Assembly (NCBI GenBank): GCA_021018815.1
Contig: JAITYX010000064.1
Coordinates: forward strand, 992,001 to 1,056,000
DNA: 64,000 nucleotides
Reading direction: 5' to 3'
DNA from: Talinum fruticosum
Lineage: Eukaryota; Streptophyta; Magnoliopsida; Caryophyllales; Talinaceae
Shown: positions 1-11,200 of the stretch, one piece after another
Numbering within the stretch: the stretch's first letter is position 1
Layout of the letters: each line of letters starts with the position of its first letter
The notes under the pieces: generated by a model
Databases searched by the model: none
What the model was told of the DNA's origin: nothing
What the model saw: the letters and a program-made list of their open reading frames with translations, nothing else
Translations under genes and position numbers: made by a program

Positions 1-186
1 ATGCGTACCATGTATAAACAGGCTATGCTCATGAAAGCCGCAGCAGAGGCAGAGGCAGCTGCAGCCTAGATGGCAACAACAAAGCGAAGATGGAGACAAT
101 GCGTGCGTTGTTCAAGCAGGCTCTTCTTGACAAAGCCCAAGCAGATGCAGCCGCAGAAGAATTGAAGAAACTGCACGATCAAATGT
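1..186 (+). CDS. 3' end of an unrecognised gene, frame broken once
   Basis: The window opens inside a coding sequence. Frame 1 reads an Ala/Glu-rich helical stretch (MRTMYKQAMLMK then an Ala/Glu run) to a TAG at 67-69. Frame 3 then reads a similar helical stretch (METMRALFKQALLDKAQ, ending KKLHDQM) to a TAG at 184-186. The two segments resemble each other: both carry an M-R-x-(M/L)-(Y/F)-K-Q-A-(M/L)-L core followed by an Ala-rich part, so they look like one protein with an internal repeat. One extra base near the CC at 65-66 would join them into a single reading frame ending at 186. I do not recognise the family. The sequence is probably coiled-coil or alpha-helical. Coordinates upstream of 1 are outside the window. 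Confidence 0.4.
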
Positions 187-3100
187 AGATTATTTTTGAT
201 AATGTTTTTTTACCTGGATTAGCTTCAATAATCATGTAATATTTTTTCTTTTCTAAATTATTCGGCTTTTTTAATATTAAATAGGATAAGTAGGGATTAA
301 GCCTACTGGGGAAATTAAATTGATGTCATAGGGGTACAACCCAAGTACCCAACCCATTGACCCATCCCATTTTTTAAAAAGCAGGAGGAAATATGTCCAC
401 CAAAACATGGACATCGAGCCTTCGAATTGGAAGGTAGTTTCTTGAAGCTCATGCTGCTTATATAAAAATTAGTATTTCTTGGTTGAAACAAGTTTTCACA
501 CGACAAGTGCTGACAGGGACGTTATTTTGATTATCGAATATGTGATTTAAAAGGAGTCCTAAAGAATAATATACACAATTACGTCATAAACGGAAGGTAG
601 AATCTAAACTTGAGGCCAAGTATACCTAATACCTCGATAATAACACTATAGTAATATCTCACTTGAAAAATATCAGATAATATATGGTGTCTTTGTAACA
701 TTACCACAAAATGCTCTCCCCTTCATACATCTCACATGGTACTTTGATGGGTTTTTTTTTCTGCATTCTTGACAAAAAATATCTTGCTGTATTATTACGT
801 GGAAAGAGAGTTGAGATAGATGTGAAAAGAGATGAATGATACTAGGGTTGACAGCCATGTCAAATGGGGCAATGCATATGCAGCTGAGTGTCTATTCTGG
901 CATGTGACGCACAGCACGGTAACCCCAATACGGCACAATCCAAACAAACTTTGGCAGGACAAAGGGATTAAGACCATATAAATCGCTACAAAGTTACGTC
1001 TAGTTACGGATCCCGATTTTTAGAAGTCAGACAAATCAAATACGGCCAATTTCAAACCAATCTCGAGCTCATGCAGTAAAGATAGAAGAATTTTTGCGTC
1101 TATATTTAAGATTCTGACAAATTTAGTGGATCCCTTTCTTTATTTGGGCTGGAACAAATTTTATGATTACGTTGAATAAAATTTTTCTAGATCTATAAAT
1201 TAGGAGTGCAAACACAAGTAAAAAAAAGTTTTCCCTATAACAAGTCTGAGCTGGCCCACATAACCCTCGGGCTCAGCTTGGTTCAAGCTCGCATCAAACC
1301 GAACTCGAGTCAAACCTGAGCCTACTAAAACACATACTAAGCCCACCAAACCCGAGCCCAAGCCCGACTAAGCTTGACTCAGCTCTGGTTAATTTGGCTC
1401 CGTTTAGTTCAAATAGTTCATTTTTTTCTTAAGCGCTTGTGTGGAAAACATGAAATTATAAGTAGGATTAAAAAAATATTCCTACCCCTGTTGAATTCGG
1501 AAAAAAAAATTTAACTAACATTGAATTTAAAAATATTTTGATCAAAAACAAATGAAAAAATAATATCAACCCGAGCCTGAACTTCACAGGCTGGGAAACT
1601 TCAAGCTGAGCCAGGGCTCTCGACTCGACTCATTTTACAACCCGTCTCTCTGTATCTGTTAGTTAGGTTCTCCGCCACATGGTCTCAGGTATTTCCCCCT
1701 TCTGGGCTCGGTTCTCCTTCGGGACAGTCTCGGTTGTGTTTAATAATAAAATAACTTAATTACACAAAACAAGTAAGGTATATAGCCGTTAGTGAGGGCT
1801 TTTCATCATTGCATTGGTGCAACTCTCTAGGGCCACTACCTCTGTTAGTCTTGTCCTCGCAGTATATATCCCCACAGGCCACACCCAACCCCTACACTCT
1901 TTAACACCACTAATTACTAAAGTGGAAAGCTAACTGAATCAACACCCACCGCTCCCCCAAAAAAAAAAACTAACAAAACAAAAACTAACAAATTTAGACG
2001 CAAAGAACCATAAAAAATATGGCAAAGGCGCTCCAAAGCAATTCACACTAACTTACGCAGCTATATCTGGTATAAATGCAAAAGTTACAGAATGAACATT
2101 TCCTTAATGCTAGTTCATTTCCGGAAACTGCATCACACATTCGCACTCATAGTGTGTTCCCTTTCGCCTAGACTGTCAGACGACCTCCGCTCCATTTTGT
2201 TCTCGCCTTGTTCTGTTTTCTCCGCGTCAATAACTGAATGAATTTTTGGTAAGAGAGAACCACATATAACTTGTCCCTCATTAACAAGAAAAAGGGAAAG
2301 GAGACCAATATATGTCTAGTGTGTTACTATATCTGATGCCAATTCATTTTAGGGTCGAAGATAAGTTATGCTACACAGATTGGCATACATTTTATCGAAG
2401 GCTCATACAAATATGAAGAACATGGACATTAGATCATTCAGATTACAAACACGTGAGTCTGGCTCCAACACCTAAACCTATGCCCGTATACCAACAACGT
2501 ATTGCATTTCCAGACCTAAAAATTAAAAATTGAAACCATTAAAAGGAACAGAAAAGGGGGTGGAGGGTTGTACTGTACTGTAAACAATGAACTGAGAATT
2601 TGACGCAGCATACACTGCTTTACACAGAGAACACCTAAGAAAGGTCCTGTTTGGCAGCACAGCCATCTTGGTAGCAATATGAAAGCAATGCTATGGACAA
2701 CCCCCCGCCCCCAAACAAGGCGGAAAATGCACACACCGTAACAAAACAAAACAAAAAAACCTCAAAATGACAGCGCACAAATAGAGAGGTCTCTTTGAGA
2801 GGCAAGTTGTAGCAAAAACTTCTTTAAAAGGCAAGTCAAGAAAGAATTTGAATATAAATCTAAAACAGATAGAACAAAAACTGTTAGCATATATCAAAAC
2901 AAAACCTCAACTATATATGAATACTCCATACTCCATAGAGAGGTTTAACAGTGAGTTAGAGTCTGATTATCTCTGTCAAGGTTTTGCAGGTCTACACCGT
3001 GAACATACTAAAACAGTCAACAACAGTATGAATCCAGCATATCAACCCCCTACCCCAACCCAGGGCCCCAGCTGGGATTTAGGGAGAGGCCTTAGAGGTC

Positions 3101-3686
3101 ACTAGCAACCTTACCTCGCTGTCCCTGAGAGGCAGTCTGTTTCTGAACACCATACTATAGCAACTGACCCCAAAACATAATTGTTTTTTTTTCTTTAAAA
3201 AAACAGAAAAGGAAGATGTCAGTATGTATTCTGACCTGATAAGAAACGACAGCCTACACTGATTATATTCCATGAAGCAAGTTGACGGATACTGTAGCAT
3301 TCTTCAAGGCCCGTGTTTCTTACCTACAAAACAAGTAGGAAGCAACTCTCAATTGCACTGCTAAAAGATAGGACACAGAAAGAAGACAGCCACTGCTTCA
3401 ATCTGACAAAGATAAAAGGATACACCTGTTATCAGGAATGCAATGCCTTTCACATCTGTGCCACTTCGTCAGACGTTCTGAGCATTAATCACTCCAGAAA
3501 TCATGACAATTTGGTAGAAAAAATGATTCGACATATGTAACGCAGGTAATTCCGAATAGAATGGGCATCTCATTGAGTATTAAATGGTATAAGATAAAAG
3601 AATTCTCTGAGATGATCAAAGTAATATTATTTGAAACACTAAGTATACTCCTAATGTAAATTTCATCTTACAAAAAGAATGAAAGA
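187..3686. other. Intergenic stretch, no gene seen
   Basis: About 3.5 kb between the gene end at 186 and the stop codon of the TIR/NB-ARC gene at 3687. It is AT-rich with many homopolymer runs, and open frames are short and without recognisable domains. The part nearest 3687 probably includes the 3' untranslated region of the minus-strand gene. One degenerate hAT-like element (1201-1644) is listed separately. I see no RNA gene. Confidence 0.5.
1201..1644. mobile_element. Degenerate hAT-like non-autonomous element
   Basis: The left end reads TAGGAGTGCAAAC. The right end reads CTCGACTCGACTCATTTTACAACCC, which is roughly its inverted counterpart. Between them are clusters of GAGCC/GGCTC/CGAGC-type words (for example 1265-1350 and 1570-1630) on both strands. 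This layout, TAGGG(T/A)GyAAAC termini with subterminal GAGCTCG-like repeats, is typical of plant hAT-like miniature elements. No transposase is present. The termini are imperfect and I did not find a convincing 8-bp target duplication, so the exact ends are uncertain. Confidence 0.45.
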
Positions 3687-6651
3687 CTATGATGAGGTAT
3701 GTGCTTTAACATTTGCTAGGAGCCTAGTAATTTTAGCTAGAGTTTCCTTAGCAGATAGCGTGTCAGGATGATTTTCACCGGAGATTGAAGTTCTAATAAA
3801 AATGGCCTTCCTAACTAGATCATCAGCAATGTCGAATTGCCCTCCTCTTAGCATTAGCTTAGCCCTGGTCTCTAACACAGTGGCTCTTGCCAACGCCATG
3901 TCCTGCCACAAGGAGGGATTCAACTGGGCGTTTGTGTGGACCGGTCTCCAACAAAGTGACTTGTCTAACCATTTGTCAACTGGAGTAACAAATGCCTGAT
4001 CAGCTGTCTCAAGAGCATTCGTGCATAAACGGAGGAGCTCAAGAGCAGCATTACACCGAGAGAACGTGATGAAGGCCCTGATTGCAAGAGGCAACACCAC
4101 TTCTTTTACAAGGACCAAGAGATCGGAAACCTTTAGTTCCACAACAACAGGGTCATTGCCAAACCCAAAAATCAGAAAACATGCTGCCCATAAATGTTCA
4201 GAGTGCAGTATTACAGATGCTCGGTTGATGACAGCTTGAACCATTGCATGAGCAACTCCAGTTATTCCCTTCCTTCGAGCATAAAGCTTGACAAGCTCAT
4301 TGAAATGGATGTATCCTTGCTTGGTGCTACTCCTCGCAATGTTAAACCTCAACAACATAGAAGCGGCTTCAAGTTCGGTTCTTTTGCTATATGAAGTGAA
4401 CCCACAAGGCAAGGAATGAAGAATCTTTTTCCATAGCCGAGTTCCTTTGTGCTTTTCTGGGATTTTATTTGCAGCTGCAGCTAAAAGTGAGACTGGAACA
4501 GGAGCTGGAGCAAACCAACCACTTGCTTGAACCATCCTCGTTGCCAAACTTCTCGGGCCATCTGCATGGTCAAAGATCGAGAAGCAAACCTCAAACAACT
4601 GCAAAAGGAAGGTGTTTCTCCTCAAGGCACCAATTTCTTTCCCACTCCATGAGAACTCCCTCAAAGGCATCCTGTTAATGGTATCAAGGAGCCTAGTTGG
4701 GTTAATTGGCAGCTCAGAGAGAATTGCTCCAACAACGGCAAGCCCTAAGGTTATTCTTCCAAGTTTCTCCTCAATTACCCTGAGCGCATCAATTTCAGCA
4801 AGTGGGTAGTCTGTTGTACTTCCCTGCATCAAAGAAAGAGCCTCAACCCCAGATAAGTAGGAGAGTTTCATTGGCTCCAAATTCATCACACGTGGCAGAC
4901 GTGTGGAAATTAGAAAGTGGGTTTCACTGCCAAAACGAGGTAGAAGATCCATTATGAGCCTGTGATCCCACCAATCCTTTTCACTCTCCAAATTATCAAT
5001 GATTACCAAGTATGGTAAGTTCCTCATGAGTTCTCTCCGTACTCTGAAAATAGCAGCTTCTTCTTGTTCTTGAAAGCTTTTTATTTTGTTCTTCTCGCCA
5101 CACGTCTCAATTCCAACATCAACTTCAAGAAAAGGCCAGAGGCTCAGATAGTTCTGCCTAATATATCTACTTTCCCCTCCTATCCACAACACCATTTTAT
5201 ATTTTTGATGATACCTATACGCAAACTCAAGGAGGAGCTCTGTCTTGCCAATTCCAGATTCCCCTGATACAACTGCTATCCCCTTGCCGTAGATAATCCT
5301 TATCGATCGTTTTCTTCTAGCATATTTTCTCCCACCCTTTGTCTTTGGTAAATGATGATGCTGCTGCTGAGCAAAACTGGTGCTTTGCATCTCAATCTCT
5401 TTTGCTGATTCTTTCCATATGACAGGGTCTTTACCTTTTCTATCTCCTGCATCTCCTCTCTGTCTTTCCAGTGAATTACTCCTACTCCAATTGATCGTGA
5501 CATTGTTGCGTTTCTTGGTCTTAGTTTTAATTTCAAAATAATCCCCTTCTGAATCTCCAGAGACATCTCCAAAAAGCATAAATTCCAGCTCCGCCAATTC
5601 CTTTTTCCTACCAGCGAAGTTCTCATTTCGAGAAAATGGGAACTCTTCTTTCTCCACCTTCTCCTTCCATCTGCTAAACCGCTCCACAACACTTCTCCTT
5701 CCTAATCTCATTGCAAGCAGTGTAACAGCACTCAGTATGCAATCCCTCCAGTTCCCATTGTGAGCCTCCAATTTCCACTCATCCACCCGAGAAAGGCCAT
5801 ATATTGCTTCTTTCCATTCCTTTTCTAAGCCACCATATATATCCCATAACTCACCCCCGTGTTTCTCCCATAAATCTCCCCTTCTTTCAATTATGTCTCT
5901 GACAAGGCAGTCACTAGGAGCAACATCAAAGAATACCGGAACAAGATTCTTCTTACTCGAAAAAATCTCAGCTCCTCAATAGTATATGGATTCTTAAATG
6001 ACTTCTTTGTTACAATCACCACTCCAAAGCTGCAAATGTCCATTGCTCGTTCCACAATTCTCTGCTTCCTCGAGTTTCTGCATCTAGCCCTGTCAGAGGC
6101 AAAGCAGCTGACACCCTGTACTTCCAGCTCAGCACGTAACCAATTAGCAAATCTCAACAAAGAAGGTTTTCTTCCATGCAAGCCTATATAGACATCACAG
6201 TTTCTTATTCTGCTAGTAGTCATAGAAGCTGCACTTGGAGTGAATGGCACTCCATAGTTCCTTGCAACTTTCTTACGCCTCTCTCGGTGCCTAGAATACT
6301 CTAACCATCTGCCTTGACCACGACTAGAGGAGGTCTCATTTGCCACCCCGTCGAGGAAGAAGCATGTTCGAGGATTTGGAGATCATTTGCCAGCTGTGAT
6401 GCTGAGATATCAGATGGGACAAGTCTAACATTCATGTCCGGTTCAGGGTTTGGAATTGCTCTACTTTCAGCATTAGCATCTTCAAGTGGAATGTCAGTCC
6501 GGGTGGAGTCTGAAAATTGAGACTTTGACGAACTCGGTGAAAAGAAAGGCGAAGGGTTTGCTGAATAGAACACAGATGATGCAGATGAGAGCCTTCTTGA
6601 TGTCGCCGTTGCTAACGACTCCAATTTAGAGCTCTCTTCTTGGAGATCCAT
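3687..6651 (-). CDS. TIR/NB-ARC/TPR (TN-type) protein, two apparent frameshifts
   Basis: Read on the minus strand, three overlapping frames give one ~988-aa protein if a base is added at two places. N-terminal part (6651-~6312): Ser-rich, ends WQMRPPLVVV. Middle (~6312-~5965): starts RWLEYSRHR and has a TIR-like domain with YIGLHGRKPSLLRFANWL and a YTIEELRFF end. Last part (~5960-3687): NB-ARC with P-loop GESGIGKT (about residues 464-471), Walker B LVIIDNLE, HFLISTRLPRV and an LGLAVVGAIL segment. A TPR-like C-terminus follows (LARATVLETRAKLMLRGGQF through AKETLAKITRLL). There is no LRR. Length and order match the conserved plant TN/TPR class (Arabidopsis At5g56220 and At4g23440, from memory), often called XTNX. 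The family is expected to be cytosolic nucleotide-binding signalling proteins, with no proven direct resistance role. The ATG at 6651 is chosen because it begins the conserved frame. Confidence 0.85.
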
Positions 6652-8250
6652 ACTCAACAGTTATTTCCCTTCCAGAAGATATCCTGTGCCATATATGTGC
6701 AAGCAAACCTTTTTCCTGACATTGGCAACATAATTTCAGACGAAGAAACTTCCATTTTTAATTCAGACACAAAAACATTAGAACATAACCCCAGAAACAA
6801 GGTTGCAGAAAACAACCAAGCCACAGACAGCTAAGGAGTAGAATTTCAGTCAACACTTACACAAACAATTTTACTTACCAGAGAAACATGAGGACAAATA
6901 GTTCAAATTACCCATGGCTATGAAATGAACAGTGGGGTGGTATGAAGAAAAAGATTCTAATACTAGTGCCCGATAATCCGGCCATGGCCCAAGTGGATTA
7001 GGACATATCAGCAACTTTCACCCCATAAATTTGGCATTACCATATCCCACTTTTCGAAGGCATGTTTTCTGGTTGATGTTTGACAAGGTCACACAGTACT
7101 AAAGAAAAAGACAGAAGGGTCAATGAAGTGGAAACTGATGTAAAAAGTGTAAAATTTATTTTAAAAAAGAACATTTATCAGAAAAGATGAACCCACCCAC
7201 CCTCCAAGCCCAAATAAAAGAAAGAACCAATTCAATGAAAAACAATGTCCTACCAAAAATCAGACATTTCAACAGTCTGAAATTGTGAAGAGCACTTAGA
7301 CAATCAGTAAAGCATGAAATTAGGTTACAATAGATCCCAGAACTTGAAATCAAAATGCCCATCACTAACAATGGCAAGAAATGAAAGGGAAAATATTGCA
7401 AACTCAAATTCAGATCTGGAAACTTACTTGGTTCAAAACTCGAAACATGGCCTCAAAGATTTGACATTTCCCTTGCTCACATCAGGCAAGCCCACTTCAG
7501 CTACCGAACCCAAATCAAAAATCACAATCAGACACTGCCCAAATGCTTTTTGAGTCCACTGTAAGAGGCAGAATCAGTGGAAACAACCAAACCTGACAGT
7601 AATAGAGAAAAACTTTTGCTTAAATCACCATAATCATTGAAAACCCCATGAACCCGGAACATGAGCAGAAGAGAGAAGAGAGAAATTGCTAGGTAAAGAA
7701 CATGTAAAAGTTAAAGGGTTCCTGTTTTGTAATGATTTGAGGAACTAGGGAAGCGGTTAAAGACAGATTTGAAAGAGACCCTTTTGATATTTATAAAAAA
7801 ATTTAAAATAAAAGGTGTTGAGACTTTGATTGAGATGGGTTGATTAGAAATGCCTTACCCTTTTCACCAAAAGGAACTCCTTCAGAAGCCCAAACCTCTG
7901 TTTTCTCTTTCCAAAACCTTCTTCCTTCTCTCTCTAGAAACAGCTTCCCTTCTCATCTCTCTCACTCTATCTCTCTCCTCAGACACTAAAAAAGACTTGT
8001 TTTCGTTTTCTCCAAATTGGGTTTCTCTTATATTTTTCAATTTTTTTATCACTCTCTGAGAAGAACCCAATTTTTTTGTTTTAAATCTTTTTGAACTGGG
8101 TCCTCTAACCGTGTCTGAAAAAAATTGAAAATTGTTTGACAGGACAATGACACATACCGTTTGAGCAGGACATGGGGCCAATGACCGATCTGAGAGAAGA
8201 TTATAGCAGAATAAAAACATCACTGATCATCACCTTTGCATCATCATCAT
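6652..8250. promoter_or_regulatory. 5' flank of the TIR/NB-ARC gene
   Basis: This is the upstream side of the minus-strand gene ending at 6651. It probably holds its 5' untranslated region, perhaps with an intron, and its promoter. A strong pyrimidine-rich tract lies at about 7900-7985 on the + strand (purine-rich in the gene's sense), and a (CAT)n microsatellite at 8238-8262. I could not fix a transcription start or a TATA box. No protein-coding gene is supported here. Confidence 0.35.
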
Positions 8251-11200
8251 CATCATCATCATCCTCCTCTTCTTCTTTATACCATATTCTAATATACCAT
8301 TATAAATCTGAAACTAATAACGTACCATTCAAATTAATTTTTAGTACTATATGCTTTGCCAAAGTTTGGTAGGACTGCCATTTATTTCTTTTTTTGAGCC
8401 TCTAAATGGGCACCAAGATCTAAGAATCTACAGCTGCTATTTATGCCCTTTTCAGCTTCTTGGGTTCACATTCACACCCTCTGTTCAGAGTCTTTTGACC
8501 TTTTTACCTTTGGATAGTGGTGGCTTTCTACATGTAAGGATGTGTACTAATTTGATTTAAGGGATGGACAAAAAGAAAAGTTTTACGAAACAAGTTCTAA
8601 TCCTTAGTTTATTATTAATAGAGATGATCTGTTTACATCTAATTTTATATTTGTCGAAAGTTCGCTAATAATAAGTCAAGTATGCGTCTTCTCACGTACG
8701 TTAATATTTATAAGACATCTCCAATCTAATGCAAGACGATTTCCGTTAGTTAGGTTTATGTTCAATTGTTAGGTTGAATGATAATAGAAATATTATTTCC
8801 ATAAGTATTTTAGTTTTATACGATAGATTATCAATTATCTCTCAATTTGAATTGAATTCAACTATATATGTGGTATGGAATTGATAGCATTCTAATTTTG
8901 TCAAATATGGTTTCTTCAGGATTCATAGTATACAAGGTTGGTGTGTGATGAGGATTCTTTTTTCTTTTGTTTTTTAGTGTAAATAAATGTAGGACTCGTA
9001 TCTAACCACATGTACTTAGTATTAACATTTGAAAGTTTTAGTAATTGATATAAGAAGGCTTTTTTTTTTTTTTACTAACATAGAGATATCAAATTTTTAA
9101 TCATATCATATATATGAAATCCCTAACCGATTGTGGGCAGGGCTAGAGGGTTAATATAAACTCTTTGTTCTCTTTTTTTCTTGAGTTTACATAATTCATA
9201 TTAATTAAATAACACCGTTGCTCTTACAAAAAAGTATATATCTATCGAGTTTTTATGCGGTTTATTTTATTTGTTATTCTATTTATTTATTTTATTTTTG
9301 ATCCTCTCTTGTAATTTTCTCTTCATGAAAGAAAAGTAATTTTTTTTCTACTACATATATAGGAAGGCATTGCAGTTGCTATGATATCTGTCATCGTAAT
9401 TGCAAAAATATGATTAAAAGAAAAGCAACATAATTTGGGAATATAATTGCAAAGATCACAATTGGATTGCAAAATTAATTTGGGTTTTGATTGAGCGTGC
9501 ATCATTCTTAAACATATGCTGTATTCGAATCATATGCATGCAATGCCAATTGATGCGGGATTTATGACAGCAAATCTCAAAAGACTGATCTGGTTTACTC
9601 ATACAAAGGTAACAAATATCATCCTCTAGTATTGCAGTGAAGGAAAAATAATTAATGGTAGCAATAAAAGGGGGAGTAAGATGATACACATGTCAATTTA
9701 ATTTAATTTATTAAAAGTCAATTCTCATAGTAATTTCTGTTCAATTTTAATTTAGTAGTTCAGATTAGTTCAATATAAATAAATTTTCGTTGATTATGAT
9801 ACATTTAGACAAAATCAAATGAGTTGAAAAGAACAAGCTCGAAAAATTAGAATAAGTACCACCACCACTGCTGCCATGGAGCCATTAAAGCCACCAGAAG
9901 AGTCGACCACACCGGCCGGCAATCTAACTACACCCCCTTACCCCACTGCTCCTCCTCTCTCTTCACTATGTGCAGCCACAAACTATCCACAACTAGTCAT
10001 GTTCTCTTCTCCTTGTCAACCTCTTCTTGCTCTTTCCTCAACCTTTCATCCCCTTTTGTGGCAAATCCACCTCATTGAAGAACCGCTGTGTAATGTGGGA
10101 TTAATATGGATCAGTGTGAGATTATTGCAATCAACTTGAATTTGATGATATGGTGTTTTGAGCAGGGTTAGTTAGGATTTAGTCTGTGATATGTACTCAA
10201 CTTATTGATATAGTGTAATCCTATTCGAAGTTACATAAAAACCATACTTTATTTACGTTTCGTTCGTTCGTTTGTTTGCTTCGCTCATTTCTGTTTTGTT
10301 TATGCTATTTTCTGTTTGTTTCCGTTTCTATTTCTGTTTCGTTTCGTTTGTTTTTTATATAATTTCGAACAGCACTCTAAATAGTTCGATAAAAAGAAAA
10401 AGCAAAAGAATATATCAAGGACTACATATAACTACTGAAAGAAGTACCTCCAAAATCAACATTATTGATATAAAACATGTAGAATATGTGATATAAGTTG
10501 ATGATTTGGATGATAAAAAGGGTTTGATAAGGTAATATATTAAATGCTACATAAGAGCAAACATATAATAGAGGGTGAAATAGAGTGTTGCAGTAGCTTT
10601 ATGAAGCAAAGACAGTTGATGCCAAATTGGCAACCAACACAATAGCCATCAATAATTCTCAAACATTAAAGCAAAGCAATGATTGATTGGAGTTTTGGAT
10701 AACATATAGTCTTCAAAATAAAATGGGAACTCAAAATAACTTAGATTTGTCAAAAATCATTGTGAGTTGATGGGTATGGGGCACCAATATATCCCACCCC
10801 ACTATCCCCCTCCCCATCCCATAATGTAGTCAAGTATGTAAGCGTAGTGTACTACCAAATAAGAAGTGACACTATTGCTGTTGACTTAGATCCATCTTTT
10901 ATTATTTTGGTCTTCTTTTCATCTCCAAGTATCAACATCACCTTAGCCCATCACCCCCACCTCTCTTCTCTTTCTTGGCACTTCCCTAGCACATGAAGCT
11001 TCATGTCTTACTCATACTTTTTCGTGGATTCTTTTCGATTTTGATTCACTCCCCACTCTTCTTGTGTTCGTTTTTGTCTAAGCATTTAATAAAAGCTTTG
11101 GGTCTCAAACTTCGTTTTTATCATACAAAGTTACGAACTTGGATATGATATATACCTCTACAATCCCCTCATTATGTATAACCAGGCTTTCTAACAAAGT

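Noticed and set aside
5300..5692. 130-codon minus-strand open frame overlapping the TIR/NB-ARC gene
   Set aside because: It is a shadow frame of the NB-ARC coding sequence; the other frame has P-loop and Walker B motifs.
8238..8262. (CAT)n as a coding His/Ser/Ile repeat
   Set aside because: Short microsatellite in the 5' flank, with stop codons close by in all frames.
9876..10139. 87-codon Pro/Ser-rich open frame with an ATG
   Set aside because: No signal peptide, no domain, no splice or poly-A context, and it sits in repeat-like DNA; the first ATG region is simply CCACC-rich. Probably chance.
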